The notes beneath the pieces were generated by a model. The model was not told where the DNA came from. It searched no databases and worked only from the letters and a program-made list of their open reading frames with translations. Below, in pieces: positions 1-13,000 of a DNA stretch of 64,000 nucleotides. Every line of letters starts with the position of its first letter. The stretch's first letter is position 1. This DNA is from Haemaphysalis longicornis. Taxonomy: Eukaryota > Arthropoda > Arachnida > Ixodida > Ixodidae. Where the stretch lies: NCBI GenBank assembly GCA_013339765.2, contig CM023449.1, positions 222,713,992 through 222,777,991 on the forward strand, given 5' to 3'. Position numbers and translations under genes: made by a program.

Positions 1-2270
1 TCCTATTTGGAACGAAAATACCAAGAGCTTTCTTCTGGAATACCCCTACCGTTAATGCTTGTACTGTCACTAGTGGGCTTTCTTATTTTATTAACCTGCT
101 ATGTCGCAGGCCCTTGGTAAGGAAGTGTGTACTGAAAACGAAGTCTCAAGTCTGCAGGACCAATCCTGTATGCCAGGGGAAGATGCCGCTGTGTTTACTA
201 CCTCTTGAATTTGGGGGGGGGGGGGGGGGGGCGGGGGGGGGGAGGGGGGGAAGGGGGGGGTCTTCTGAATCTTTCCGTGCATTTTTAAAAGTTAATCAGC
301 GATCTGTAGGACGTTTTTACCGGTTGCTTCAGCGACAAGGAGCTCCACCATGACAGCGTTATGGATGTGCTGTAGCCCTTATTTCACAACAAACACCTCA
401 ACAGCGTTGGTGGCGACCAGCACAGTGAGACCTCGACAGCAAATTTCGTTGAATTCCGTATACATTGTGACACGGATTTATTATCTATATAAAAGGCTCA
501 AAAAAGTTCCGTTATTACATGTGTAGGCTGGAGCAACATCTTAAACTTAGCCGTCGCTAATGGTCGAGGGCGAGTTATGAAAATGCGTTGGCCAAAAATG
601 TCAATTTAAATCTCCATGTTAGCGTTATTCCTAAACCTTTATCTGTGGAGACTTTGTGGATGATTTCCCGCGTTTCATGTCATTTTCTAGGCTATTGAAA
701 ATGAAAACAAAATGTGTATTTTGTTCCAATTCCGTTTATTTGAACCTCCATGTTATCGTTTTTTGAACCTTTACATCTATAGTACACTTTGTGTATGGTT
801 TCCCGTGTTATGTTTCATTTTTGTCGCGGTCAATATATTTTCTGATCTATGTTTTGCTTTGGTTTTATGTGCGTGTAATTGTACTCTCAGCATACTTGTG
901 AATTAAATTTGTGTTAATTTGATTCAACTCCTTTCTTGACCGAATCAGGTGAAAGGTGGTGCGATTAATAGAATGTTGTGGGAATAGTTCTATAAAAGAC
1001 GGTCATTGGGACAACTGAGCTAACCGCTGGGCTTATCCCTTTTTAGTTAAAAATATATCTCTCTTGCGCGTCATTTTCTGTTCGGCCAGGCGATATCATT
1101 AACACCACGGTGACCCCTAATTGTTACAAGCGGGCCACTGCTTAAATACTTCTATAATAACAATTCACAGCAATCAAAAACAAACGCAACTTATGATATT
1201 AACCCACATATATGGTGTCCGAGCGTAAATTGCAAGACAATAAATAAGAAATGCTTCTCAAAAGCCATCATCCCAGTCCTCATATTTTTTCTTGTCATTT
1301 CTGTTGACCAATTATGTCCATCAAGCAGCCCAATAAGCACACAATCATAAAGCAATCATGAACTGGTTCATATCAGGCAATTTCACGCAAAATACTTTTT
1401 GATGGGAAGTTGAAATAGCGAAAATGCCGCTGCAATTGCTTTATTTACAATCCGTTACGAATACTGCACTAAAGGAAAATCCGTAATTTTTTCGTTGTTG
1501 TCGAGCGGGAAAGACAAAACTAACGCAAAATGAGCTGCAGAGTTTATTTTTCATTTCGTTCCAGCAATTGGACGCCCCGCAGAACAAATTTCTAGCGCTC
1601 CACGCGTAAAGCAGCAGCGTTTTTAGGTGTGGTCAGTGTCATGGAGTTACCAAAGGCAACAATCCACACGTCCGTAGCTGTTCTGGTTTAATCATTAGCG
1701 AGTCAGTAGAATCAACTTCCTGTGGTGATACATTGCATGAACTGTGTACTGTACACATGTATATTTTACAAAACTGGTCTTAGTTGTCACGTGTAATGAA
1801 TATGTGCCGTGCTTTGCTATTTGCAGTTTTATCTGTCATAAATTTTGGTACAACGCTTCGGTTTCTGAGAAACTGGCATCACACTAGTGAGGCCGTTCTG
1901 GTAAGTTGAACAAGAGGGCTTTCAGTGTAGGCGATGTTGTGTTGTCACTAAATGAGGGTTACATGTCCCTTGGAAACATAGTGGATTGGCGTTTTGGTGA
2001 GAGAGTCAGTAGAAGCAGCTGTGTATTGTAATAGCTCAGGTAATAGTGTATTGTTTCCATCTTTTTCCTTATTGTGCATGTCATGATAGGTTTCATTTGT
2101 GCTGCATGCCTGGATTCCCACAAAACTGTCTTAATGGAGTGAGGCAGTTCGCAGAATTTCTTGTTTGCTGTGGGCACCATTATTTGTCATCTAAATATTG
2201 TTAACATAGGTCGTGCTTCTGCAGAAGTCCTATACGTGTGGGGTGTGCCTGCATTGTACTCATGTAATCC
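1..2270. other. no gene seen
   Basis: AT-rich DNA with only short random frames. The one clear structure is the G-run at 211-260. No exon with family similarity was recognised on either strand. Confidence 0.5.
211..260 (+). repeat. G-rich low-complexity run
   Basis: An almost pure guanine stretch broken only by single C, A and AA steps. It has several runs of four or more G and could form G-quadruplexes. Apparent Gly or Pro frames across it are composition artefacts. Confidence 0.85.
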
Positions 2271-2271
2271 A

Positions 2272-2381
2272 TGATTAAGTTCTAACTGCGCAACGGGACG
2301 AAAACAAAAAAGGGGCACAAACGAGCGTTTGTGCCCTCTCTTGTCCTCGTCCCGTTGCGCAGTTAGAACTTAATCATGAAT
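2272..2381. mobile_element. foldback (palindromic) MITE-like repeat
   Basis: Two arms of about 50 bases are near-perfect inverted copies. The left arm runs ATGATTAAGTTCTAACTGCG then CAACGGGACGA, and the right arm is its complement. The loop is only a few bases (around AGCG). The transcript would fold into one long hairpin. No coding capacity. Confidence 0.7.
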
Positions 2382-3666
2382 CCGTTTAGCTCGCCCAGCT
2401 TTCTGTGATTCTAATACTTATTCAAATGTATAAACCTTTATTTTCAACAAGTTGGGCTGGTATACACCTCACTTTATTTTTTTCAGATTTTCCAGATGAG
2501 TACAAGTTGCTCAAGTGTCTTGGGATACTGTTTCGCAAGCTTTTTAGTAAAAAAAAAATGCACTGCGCTAGAAATGCAACATCAAAAAATAAATTGTTTC
2601 TGGTGAAATCGCCCTCCCTGATATCAATTAAATTTAATAGGCAATTTTATCTCTTTCAGGACCCATCAAGCAGTACACACTATGCATTGTTTGGATGCCC
2701 TGCATCAGTAGCCGATATGTACGAATTGAGGAACAATGAAACTAGGTAATCATCAATTTCATGACATCTGATAATTGAAATACACTACCAGACGCCACAT
2801 CACAGGCTTAATTGTGTAAATACATTTTTAATTAAATGCATAGTTCATGAATCCTGGGCCATAACCCGCCATTATCTTTCATTCAAGCAGTTCCTTATTG
2901 ATTAGCATAATTCAGATCAGTCAATGAGTGACTGAGCCAAAAAGAAATGCTTAAGTACCCCTATAGTGTTTTGTGTACACTAGCAGCAGGTACATTATTT
3001 TTTTATGACTGCTGTGCTTTTGGCAACTTCAAATTGACGACGTAAACGCGCGGTGTGTGGACGCGTCTGCTTGAGAGCGTTCGCGCTAAGTGGTGCCACA
3101 TGCTTCCTGTTGGTGAGGTTTATGAAGGAGACGAAAAACAACCGCGTGATGAAGCTTATGTTGCCAACGTTGAATAACAGAATTAATACCCTTTCCACGA
3201 GCATCTTTCCTGGCCGAATCGAAAAACAAAGAAAAAAATGCGCGCTAATGTGAGAAGCGCAAGCAAGGCATTCAACCCTGCAGTACTGGGTGTACGTTTG
3301 CCTTTTTCATTCAGGTTTATTGTTCCATTTATTTATTTATTTGTACAGCAGGCCACTATTTAGGCCCAGGCAGGAGGGTTAACAAAATAAAAAAAGGACT
3401 ATGCATCAGAGACTAGCATCGTTTCCGACATCAGAATACATCAAACTACAGTCGATAAAACGCTTGTCTATAACAAGGCTTCTTGCACTTCCGGCCTCCT
3501 GTGGTGTTGGCTTGAAATATATTTGGAGAAAATTAGTGCACCATTCTGAATTCTATTCCGACCACTTCAGTACCCACAACTTGTTTGAAGAGTACCGTCA
3601 ACACTTTCCAGATATACCCATGCAGCTGAAGTAGAAAATTGCTGTTACCGACTGTAATATCGGCGT

Positions 3667-3885
3667 CAAATGAAACGCGAACACGAAAATATGAGCCTGA
3701 ACACACAAATAGCGCGATTTCTTTCCATGCAAGCCAAAATGACGCGTGGCTTAGTTAAAAAAAAACATAGTTGGGAAAAGTGGATTTTCAAACATACCAA
3801 TAGCAAGCCAATATATGAACTCTACGAAAAGTATTTTTCAATTTTGCACGTTCTGGTTCATATTTTCGTGTTCACGTTTCATTTG
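3667..3885. mobile_element. 219-bp MITE with about 30-bp terminal inverted repeats
   Basis: Left end CAAATGAAACGCGAACACGA continues AAATATGA; the right end is its inverse (TTCATATTTTCGTGTTCACG then TTTCATTTG). A second copy with the same ends lies at 22889-23549. The long frame across it is not a gene. The superfamily is not clear and no convincing target duplication is seen here. Confidence 0.75.
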
Positions 3886-3993
3886 ACGTCTATAGTACAT
3901 CATTTCCATAAACAATATCGCGCTTGCATAGTGGAGTCGGTTTCTGAAGCCTGTGTTTCAAGGACATGGTGCACAGCTTAGGCCGACAGTTGT

Positions 3994-4033
3994 ACCAGAG
4001 TCCTTCAATGCCTTTCATTGAAGGACTCTGGTT
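3994..4033. repeat. 16-bp perfect hairpin
   Basis: CCAGAGTCCTTCAATG is followed after five bases by its exact complement CATTGAAGGACTCTGG. It is a short foldback and could be the scar of an excised palindromic element. Confidence 0.7.
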
Positions 4034-4393
4034 GTACCAAGCGACGAGCGATGAGAGCCCATGCTAGCGCCGATGAGCCTAACTACAGCGTGCGCGTATC
4101 GAAATACGACACGAATCGTCAGATCAGCTGTTCGTCGCTAGGCTGAGAAAAATGCGCCAAATGCATGGCGCTGAACGTTGGAATGTTAAAAATCGCGATC
4201 GGATATGCGGATATGCGCCCTCCCGTTTCACTTCGGAGCCGCGGCGCACGAAAGCGGCGGCCTGGAAGAAGACGACGCGCCTCCGTTGCCATAGCGACGA
4301 GGTGCATGCGCAGAGAGCACTGGGGGTGTGATCTAGTGCGGAAAACCTCTACCAGGAACACGACGACATCGATGCATATGACGATGACTACTA

Positions 4394-5177
4394 CAGTAGA
4401 ATCTCGCTAAACGGAAGTCGCTTAAAGGGAACTGTATCCTGTAAGTTGGTAGGGTTTGTATTCAGATAAAGTAAAAAAAAAACTTTCGGTTATCGGAACT
4501 AAGATTTCTGCCTCACCGTGTAAACGGGACCGGAAATGAAACTTCTTGTCAAACCCATGACCAATAGCATCAGCTTTTTCCGGTTCCACCTGTTTATATT
4601 TTGTTTTCTTTTTAAGACTCGTTGGCCTGGAGAGCCTCGTCTCGCTAGTAGTCAGCCATGTTAGCGCGCCGAATGCAACGTCGCAGTTCTTGTTCTAGTC
4701 GTTCGGTCTCGATTCAAGTCGCTGAGGTCACAGCGCTTAGCTCCTGCCGCCTCGTTCGTGCCATCGTGGTGCTATTCGTGCTTCATTACAGCATTGCCGT
4801 CTTCTAAATTCGGTGGCTTGTAAGCACTCGCGAAGTCGAGGCCTGAAGCGTGCACATCATGCGCTTACGTTAGAAAAGAAATTCTGGACTTCGAAAGTGG
4901 CTCTTTGGTGCATTTATATGCTTTTTTTAGGGCATAGTGACTAATTGTTGCCAAATAAACTGTGTGAATGTTGTGTCTAAACCTCTTGTAGATGTCTTGC
5001 TTTGTGAAAAGCTATCAGCTACCTTCACCTACCAGTGCTGAGTTCTATGAAATGCCTTTAAGAGTGTGTACGCACATAAATTTGCACTTTTGCACATCTG
5101 TTTCAGTAAACGGAACTCCCGGTAAATGGAACTATTTTTTTCGGTCCCTTGAAGTTCCATTTATCCAGAGTCTACTG
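4394..5177. mobile_element. Tigger/pogo-like non-autonomous element
   Basis: Left end CAGTAGAATCTCGCTAAACG and right end (inverse) CAGTAGACTCTGGATAAATG form the inverted termini, with TA on both outer sides (4392-4393, 5178-5179). Inner arms repeat the motif AAACGGAA / AAATGGAA. Length 784 bp with no transposase frame. TA duplication and CAGTAGA-type ends fit the pogo/Tigger branch of Tc1-mariner. Confidence 0.75.
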
Positions 5178-5610
5178 TAATAGCACAGTGCAAGGCAACG
5201 GCGGAACATTTAAATAAACCATTCAAATTCGTCCAAATGCGTGGTGATGTGTCCTTCAGTGCTCGCGTATAACAAAATCCTGCAGCTTCGCTATGGTTCG
5301 AGCCTTGCTGACTTAGTGCAAGCTCCGCCAGTTGAGCTGGTGGAAGTCTAGAATGCTGGGGATGACTTCGCATTCACCACTCGCCGCGAAAACGGCGACG
5401 ACCTCTTCAATGCGTATGTCGACTATTACAAGCACCGCAACTATGCAAATAAACAATGATGCTTAAACTTAGCGATGTGTCCGGCAATAGCTCACCTACA
5501 ACAGCTTCGTCGTTCAAGTCTTGCTCGTGAGTTCAAGCATCCCTGAATTTTTTTCTCTTAAAAATCAGTTCCAGGCAGTGGCACACCAGGGCACTGCCTG
5601 CAGTTTCTAC

Positions 5611-5729
5611 AGGCGAAAGATCCCCAGGTGGTCAAAATTAATCCGGAGCCCTCCACTACGGCGCGCCTCATCGCCTGCGTTGCGTCGGCGCGTTAAACCC
5701 TACAATCAATCAATCAATCAGTCTACTCA
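5611..5729 (+). mobile_element. tRNA-derived SINE (Ruka-like), 3' part
   Basis: Matches the 3' half of the full copy at 25505-25742, from AAAGATCCCCAGGTGGTC to the tail CAATCAATCAATCA. The tRNA-like head is missing. Confidence 0.88.
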
Positions 5730-6129
5730 CCGTAAAACCATAGAATGCATGGCTGTGTACACGACGTGTTGAGGCAGCTCCTGTCACGGGTCTCTCGCTT
5801 ATGACGCTTCCCCGTGGTAAGGCGTCCCGGTTTGCAAGGCCGGGCGGAAAGCACAGGGGGGAAGGGGCGAGTCTGAAGAGAACAACAGTGCACTTACGTT
5901 TTATACTGGTGCTCCACATCGCCACAACGAAAGACGAGCGTGTGAGCGGAACTGCCGGAACCGAAGAGATAAGCCGAAACTGTCGACTGGCGAAAAGTTT
6001 ACGATAGGAGAAGCCCGTCGAAAAACACTACTCAGATAACAGCGCCTGCTGTCATCCCTCGTATCCCTGCTATTATTGAACCGAGGCTGTTACTGTGCGA
6101 TAAGTAAAGTCCTCCGAGAAACAGTAGTA

Positions 6130-6610
6130 AGATCAAAAATTCAGGGAAACACTTTAAACCGTACGTGCGTCAGCGGTGATAGCCTTACTGGCCAATCGCC
6201 CATGCCAAAACGACGACGTAATCAACGAAGCATCGCACGCACCTTTGGAAAAACAAGGTCATTCAATTCATCGGTGTTTCCTCGCTCTACTGGGCTCTGG
6301 AATGATCTTCCCGGTATCATTCCTAATTTAAGTGATCGTGAAACTTTCCGCGAACTTTTGTCGTGCTAGAATAGTATAAATCTCTTAATTTCTTTGTCCT
6401 TGCTGGTTTCTCTTTTCTGCTGTTAAATTCTTGTTGTTTTTCACAACCCCTGTTTCGCATTAATGTAGTCTTCGTTAGTAGTCCTAGTGTATGCTCTGTA
6501 GATGCGGTGCTGGTTTGACCCATTAGGGTTGTTTATTCCTTGTGTATCACCCTCACTCAATGCTCGGTTAAAGAACCTGTAAGGCATTTCTCAATAAATA
6601 AAATTGCTTC
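6130..6610 (+). pseudogene. non-LTR retrotransposon ORF2 C-terminus and 3' end
   Basis: The frame ending at 6369 reads RTFGKTRSFNSSVFPRSTGL then WNDLPGIIPN and stops at ELLSC. This is the typical last segment of CR1/jockey-type LINE ORF2 (SFxxSFFPRTxxxWNxLP). About 240 bases of 3' sequence end in CAATAAATAAA near 6601. The upstream RT domain is absent, so this is a 5'-truncated copy. Confidence 0.6.
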
Positions 6611-6655
6611 GAGCCGCATGTGAGCATTTTGGGTTGGTAGTTGCCCGCCGCCGCT

Positions 6656-7051
6656 GCCGCCGTGTATTGCGTTAACGTTTAGTGTTTGGGGAGTTGGTGG
6701 TAGTGAATGCGTTGTATCAGCAGCTTCTTGACGTAGTTTGAATGAGTCAAGGATATAAGGCGCGTTCGTAGCCTTCCATTCTGTGTCGGCTTTGTGGCGC
6801 AGTGAGTAGAGCACCATGTACCTTGCGTTCCGCCCGCAGGGTCGTGGGATCGAAACCAGGCGCCGGTAAGTATTATTTTTTTATATAGTGTAGGGGGAGG
6901 GGTGCGGACCTGTTTTTGAGAGCGAGGAGGGTAGCGTGATGCGGGAGAGGAGGAGTGGGAGAGAGGGCGCACCTGGAACGGCTGTTGCGGACGCCGAGGC
7001 ACGCCAACGCCGGGAGACATCGTGAGTTAAAGAAATGCTCTGCATTTAAAA
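6656..7051 (+). repeat. second tRNA-headed repeat family, copy A
   Basis: Shared in inverse orientation with 25246-25815. It contains a pol III-like head: A-box-like TGGCGCAGTGAGTAGAGC near 6796 and B-box-like GGGATCGAAACC near 6847. The flanks GTGTATTGCGTTAACG and CATCGTGAGTTA are also shared. This copy shows the intact site that the SINE at 25505 interrupts in copy B. Confidence 0.65.
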
Positions 7052-7433
7052 AGATAGGACTCAGAACGGCGAGCTTATTCATCAAGCTGCAGCAGGAAGG
7101 AACCGCAAGGTGCATGTTACTAGGGAAGGGTGGTGTATACTTTCCCTCTGTTCTTTGTGGATCATGACGTATTCCCTGTGTTTGGAAGCGCATGTAATAT
7201 GCAGCTTTTGTGAAATGTACGAATACGTTAACTGTATAGGAGGTTGATCGATATATTCTCAACCTTCCAGTGGATGCAAGACCATTCAAATTCGCATATA
7301 TTTACAATGTCTTCCGCACGCTGGAGTTCATGTTTTACGTCCCATCACTGCCTCCTGCCATCCAAAACGTTAAGGCATAGAGGCTATGTTGTAAGCCTAA
7401 AACCATAGCATAAGAGAGACGGGAGAGAGAAAG

Positions 7434-8083
7434 AGACAAACATTTATTATACTTAGGGCTTAAGTTCTTAGGGCCTCCACCCAGTGAGAGGCGTCCTTAT
7501 TCCAAGATGCCTTGGAGCTGACTGGCCATCCGGGCCCGTTCCACCAGTCGGCGCTGGTCCGAGAGCTCGGAGCTGGTCAGCTGCACCACCCACTGTTCAT
7601 AGGTAGGGCTGGGATTTAGGGTTAGAATAGGGGTCCGTTAAAACTCCCGTACCACGTGGTACAGTGCGCCAGCAACAGGGCAGACGTTAGAGGTGGCAGG
7701 GTATTGGGCGGGGTACATCGCGTTTAGTAGGGTGTTAAAAAGTTGATCATGGCAATGTTTAACAAAAGTGGAAAGAGGATGGGGCCCTGCGGCATACCCT
7801 TATTGCCCATGAAGATATCAGACACCATGCCGCCTACAACAATCTGAGCAGTACAGCCCGGCAGAATGTATCTGATGTAGTCGTACGCATGCTGCCCGAC
7901 CTTGAGACTGGCAAAGTTTTTCATTATTGCGTGGTGTTGGACGTTACCAAAAGCTTCACTAGTATCTAGCCAGAAGACAAATCTTGTACCGAACAAGAAC
8001 AGCCAAACGTCAATAACATGATTCTTGATGCAAAGCATTACGTTACGATCCTGCGTGGAGAGTTTCGGCCGGAAGGTAGCCAT
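7434..8083 (-). pseudogene. decayed LINE: RT fragment and 3' end
   Basis: The minus frame 8083-7724 shows RT blocks: FRPKLSTQD, LDTSEAFGNVQHHAIM (motif A region) and GMPQGPILFPLLLNIAM (motif B), with missing and altered residues. The YADD box is not reached. The remaining 3' end near 7600-7434 reads QRRLVERARMASQLQGILE then stop, followed by AATAAATG. An internal deletion joins RT to the tail. Confidence 0.75.
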
Positions 8084-8089
8084 GGAGTG

Positions 8090-9355
8090 TGTAAAGAGAT
8101 GTTTAGAATTCCATAGAGTCGTTCAGCCTGTGGAGGAAGATGCGTTCTAATAAACTACCCCGAACGCATCGGAGATTTCGAATTGCAACGTTTCCTCCGG
8201 TGTGGGTATCATCGTTATTTGGGGGGTATTCTACCCTCGTGACGGCCATTTGGCGTAATCAAGGCTTTATCATTGTCATTGATGACACCAGAGTGCTCAA
8301 CCGGTTCTACCCCGAAATTTGATGTTTTTGCAAGGGTTTCCTTCTAACTCTGGAGTATAAGTAAAAGACACCTTATGTGTGCAACGTACACACCCTCAAG
8401 CAAGCAAAATTTCAAGCATTATGTCCCCCGGATTTGTTCCAATGAATGTACAACGTGGGAAAGATTGACTAAAGAAAATAGGCACGAGAATGTCGAGTCG
8501 ATTATGCTGCCACTGTACCGTCGCTGCACCCTGAACTAAAATGTCTTAAGAGAGCGGAGAATTTTCTGCTGAACTGGGAAAATTTGTAGAACAGAGCATA
8601 TCTGGCTGGGCTTACGTTGGCGTTTATATGGCGTTGGCGTTTGTAGCTTTAATTTATAAACTACATAATTCTTCTCTCGTGGCGTGTGACGAAAGCGCAT
8701 ACACGTCAAATGAATGCCGCGTTTCTTACCCCGCTTATGAGCCAGGCGGAATTGACATGGTGGTCAGCGCGAAGTTAGCGTAAGAGGAGTAACTTAGCTG
8801 ATGGCGGCAATAAGGTTTAAGGGCGCTTCAAACATCAGCTCCTTTTTTTTATCAGAAACAATAAAATTAGCAACAGCGCTCACGGCAGTGAACAATCTAC
8901 ATATTCCGAAAAATAGGCCTCTTTTAGTGTAAATGTATAGAAAGAGGCAAGCAGAATCAACTAACACATTCGTTTACAGCTTCTTGCCATCCTCGTTTCG
9001 GTACGGTGTCGTCCTTGCCTCCCATCAAGTCAATTATTTTATGCTTGATTTCGTACATGGCTTGTCGTTCCCCTATCAATGTCGGATTTTTATGCCGGCA
9101 AACTATATTATAATTTTAAGCGCCGCCTGCAGCTTCTTACGCACAAGCCGCGGTCATCCGCAGGATCCCCTCAGTTCGCGGTGGTCTGAGCCTGGCGATG
9201 TTTGTGGCACCGGACGAAACACAAAAGCTTACGAACTTTACAGAATCTGACGCCTTGAAGAAGCAAGGGATAAATTTAAGTTCCTTTCACGAGAAATTTC
9301 AGTCCGTTAAGCGTCTATTGCGGGAAGGCGCTGTCTGAGCTATGCGGCGAGGATG
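8090..9355. other. no gene seen; 3' flank of the MDH1-like gene
   Basis: No exon or clear repeat was recognised. The last few hundred bases are where the 3' untranslated region of the minus-strand gene should lie. Confidence 0.4.
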
Positions 9356-9580
9356 CTAGGCGACGACACCAGGGATGGCGCTCTGAAGGAGCGTCACGGT
9401 GTTGCGGGTGCACTCGTCGACGCGCTTCTTGGTGGCGGGGTTCAGGTCGATGTTTTCCACGATCTCCCACTCCTTGTCGGCGTTGATGTGCACGGGAAAG
9501 CTGTACACGATCCCCTTGGGAACTCCGTAGGCGCCGTTGCTAACCACGCCCATGGAGACCCAGGTGCCCTCGGGAGTTCC
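9356..9580 (-). CDS. MDH1-like exon 3 (C-terminus)
   Basis: Encodes residues 275-348 and a TAG stop. It follows acceptor CACTGTGTCGCAG and starts exactly at GTPEGTWVSMGVV, the conserved start of the last MDH domain segment. The C-terminal helix (NPATKKRVDECTRNTVTLLQ) keeps its amphipathic pattern. The intron before it is about 6.5 kb and is full of repeats. Confidence 0.85.
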   Translation of the reverse strand, partial: GTPEGTWVSMGVVSNGAYGVPKGIVYSFPVHINADKEWEIVENIDLNPATKKRVDECTRNTVTLLQSAIPGVVA

Positions 9581-9921
9581 CTGCGACACAGTACACAGGT
9601 GTGCCACGATGTGACAAGACAAGACACATTGGAGGGCTTTGTTAATATTACTGGATATTTACATCAACAGGCAGGGTAAAGTAAGTCCACTCATCCACCC
9701 ATCTCGTACAACCGTCCATCCATGGCAGTAGCCAGAAATATTTTTCCGATGAGGTAATGCGTTATCGGAAGGGAGGAGTTTTGCCTAAAGGAACACTATC
9801 GCTTACGCGTGCCTAAAAAGCATTTCTTAGGGAATTCAGACCCCCCCCCCCCAACACCCCTCTGGCTACGTGCATCCATTCATCCATTCATCCATCCTCC
9901 CGTCCGCCCGTCCGTCCATCT

Positions 9922-9952
<31 letters not shown>

Positions 9953-9953
9953 C

Positions 9954-10007
<54 letters not shown>

Positions 10008-13000
10008 TGCAGAAATCTGCTGAAATTCAGAAAATGGTCTACTGATGCGTAGCAGTCTTATGCCGCTTGTCTAGTGTGTGAGTTCTCTACATCTAGATGT
10101 TCGGGTTTTTTGTAAATTCTGTCCGAATAAATACCTCCATTTACGCTATTATAACGATTAAAGGTAGAACTTCCGCGAAGTCTGCATTTTTGTGGAAGTG
10201 CAGGGCATTACACGGTTCGTCATTTCCGCTATTCTTTTTATGTTTCTTTTTTTTTTGGTTCTTCAAAATTTTCTTCGACCAATTATCCCCATTTATGCTA
10301 TTATAATAATTAAAGGTGAAACTTCGCGAAACGCGTTTTGGGGGAAATTCAGGGCATTACACAGTTCGCCATTCCCGCTATTTTTTGTGTGTTTTCTATT
10401 TTTTGGTTTTTCAAAATTTTCTTCCACCAATTATCTCCATTTGCGCTATTATAACGATTAAAGGTGGAACTTCTGCGAAATCTGCATTGTTGTTAAAATG
10501 CAGGGCGTTACACGGTTCTGGCAAAAAATGCTACGGATTAATAACATGAACAAGGCTTGACTTTTACTATGGCCTCCGCTATAGTGTATAGTAGATCCAC
10601 TACGTGAGCTATGTTTCTTGTATAATAGCTCTAGCATGAAAACTCTAATATTGGCTCGTAAAAAGTTGGGAAGATTTGCGCGATGGTACTGGGGCGAGAA
10701 AAAGCAGAGAAATAAGGATGCTGCTTATAGAGCTAGTTCCATTGTCCGGCATGTTAACAGTTAAGCACCTTGCCAAGCCATTGTCGCTTGTGGAGCAGAT
10801 GTGGTGCTGCCTCAACTTGCCTCCCTGAAAGCACTGGCGAGCTCCTACTTATCGACACGTTTACAACAATGTTGTTGGACCTTAGTGTTTCGCGCCACTT
10901 ACATTTTGTTTAAACTTAGGGGCCAAAGGGCACACGAGTTTCTCAAGGCTGCGCACATTTGCAACAGTCGCACTAATGCGCCAGTCGGCCATCGAAGTAC
11001 CGACGTTTTTAGAAATCGATCGAGTTATGAAGTATTAGGCTGTGTAACGCTGGTTTTGCTTGACAGTTTTCCCCAACTCGCCGTTTCACTCGCACCGATT
11101 GCTTGCATGCCCCGCCCGTAACCCTGGCCTTTGCTTTGCTCACCTGAAGTCGGCTGTAGTACTCCGAATAAGCGAGTTTCAGAAAGTATATCGTATATGC
11201 AAAACGCGCCCCCCATCCGACGAGTCCTTTCAGCGGCTTGGTGCGATACTGAACCTACTGTTAAACGAAGAAGTCTAGGAGCTGCCATCAGCGTATACCC
11301 TAATTTCTCTTCCCGCATGTTCTTTGACATAATTTTATGAGCAAACATTGTAGCATAGAAATCACGCTGTAAGTAAGCCCTTGCATGCACGTCTTTTTTG
11401 CTGGTTGCCTTCTTTAACCCCACACTTCTCGACCATGAAAGCGTAGGCTAGTTAGATGACCGATGTTCCCCATCGTTTGGCAGTTCAACGCCTAGTATCA
11501 ACGTCGAAGATAAGATAATACGAGATAACATTTCATGAAGTTATCAATGTACGGCAATATAGTCGCGGGCAAGCCAAAGCCTTCAATAGCTTGTACGGAG
11601 ACGCCCTGCAGCAGCGACTGTTTCACAGACTGATTGCGTACAACGTGCCGTTATAACACGCCAGAGAAAATACAACACATGAACACCGGAGGAGGAAATT
11701 CAAACACAAAACACGGGGGGAAAATTCAGGGAAGCTTGCACTCACGCGCAAGACTGCAATGGCGAAGCTGTTGTAGGTGAGCATTGCCGGACGTATATTT
11801 AAGTTTCAGTATGATTGTTTCTTTGCATGGTTGTGGTGCTATAGTAATCGTCGTCTTATGCATCGTAAAGGCCGTCGTCTTCTTCGAGACGAGTGGTGGG
11901 TGCAAAGTCATCCTCAGCATTGTAGACATCCACGAGCTCTTCGTCATCGACTCGAGGCAGTGGTGCCGGGATCTGCAAGTCGTCTCGGGAAGGACTGGCA
12001 CACTCGTAGTCGTGTCTCCAATTATCAATAATGGCTTCTAGAGAATGCGGCGGCCGCGGCGACCTCTTTCAAGCAGGGTGTCTTTTCATCTTTAACATTA
12101 GCACCGGAGTTTTTTTTTTGTTTTTTACTTGACGACAGCGCTAAAGTGCTTTTTTTTAACACGAAAGTGTTTTATTCCCGGATACACCAAGATTTCGCTG
12201 ACGTCATATCCATCACGGAAATGACGTCATTACAACGAAGCAAGCGGCCTGTTAAGGTGCACCCCTGCACGCAGGAACTTCTTGCGGGGAAGCAACCTTT
12301 AGTACCAAAGCGTACGTCAAACTTGTGGTTGTTCGTTTTCTGGTTTCATATTTTAACGCGAAAGTGTTTTATTCCGGAATACACCAAGATTTCACTGAAG
12401 CCATATCCGTCACGGAAATGACGCCAGTATACGTTTGCTGAAGCGACCCGCAAGCAAGACGTCGCTCGCCAAGCACACCCACAAGGCAGCCGCCGACCCG
12501 CAGATCATGCTCAGCTGCAGATTTCGCTGCACATTTCACTTTCGTGTTTTACCGATTCCTATGACAGAAAATCAACCACAGTTTTTTTTTTGCTAAAGCC
12601 ACTGCGCGTGCCAGGGACGCTGGGCGGTCGCGGCGAGGGACGCGCTCACGAGCGCTCCGCATTTTCTTGGTATATTTTTCTTCAATGGCGAACTTACGGC
12701 TTGTACAACAGCTCCGCTGTTAAAACCACAACCAAAAAATTTAAAACAGTTCCACTCAACATGAAAACTGTCGGAAGGGCAGAGCAGCGATTCGCCAGAG
12801 GGGCTCCGGTGCCGTTATTCGATCATTCCCACCACCCCTCACGCTTTTCGCCTCTCTGTCTCACTTCTCTCTTGATGAATTGAAGGGAGGTTTGTTCAAT
12901 GCAATTCAATTTTCCCGCATTTGCACTGCTCGCGCGCCTTCTTCTGGACACTCGACTTCTTCTATCTTTTGTTTCTTTTTCTGCCTGCAACGTCACGAGC

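Noticed and set aside
3670..3981. 103-codon plus-strand frame
   Set aside because: Most of it is a MITE with inverted ends that recurs at 22889.
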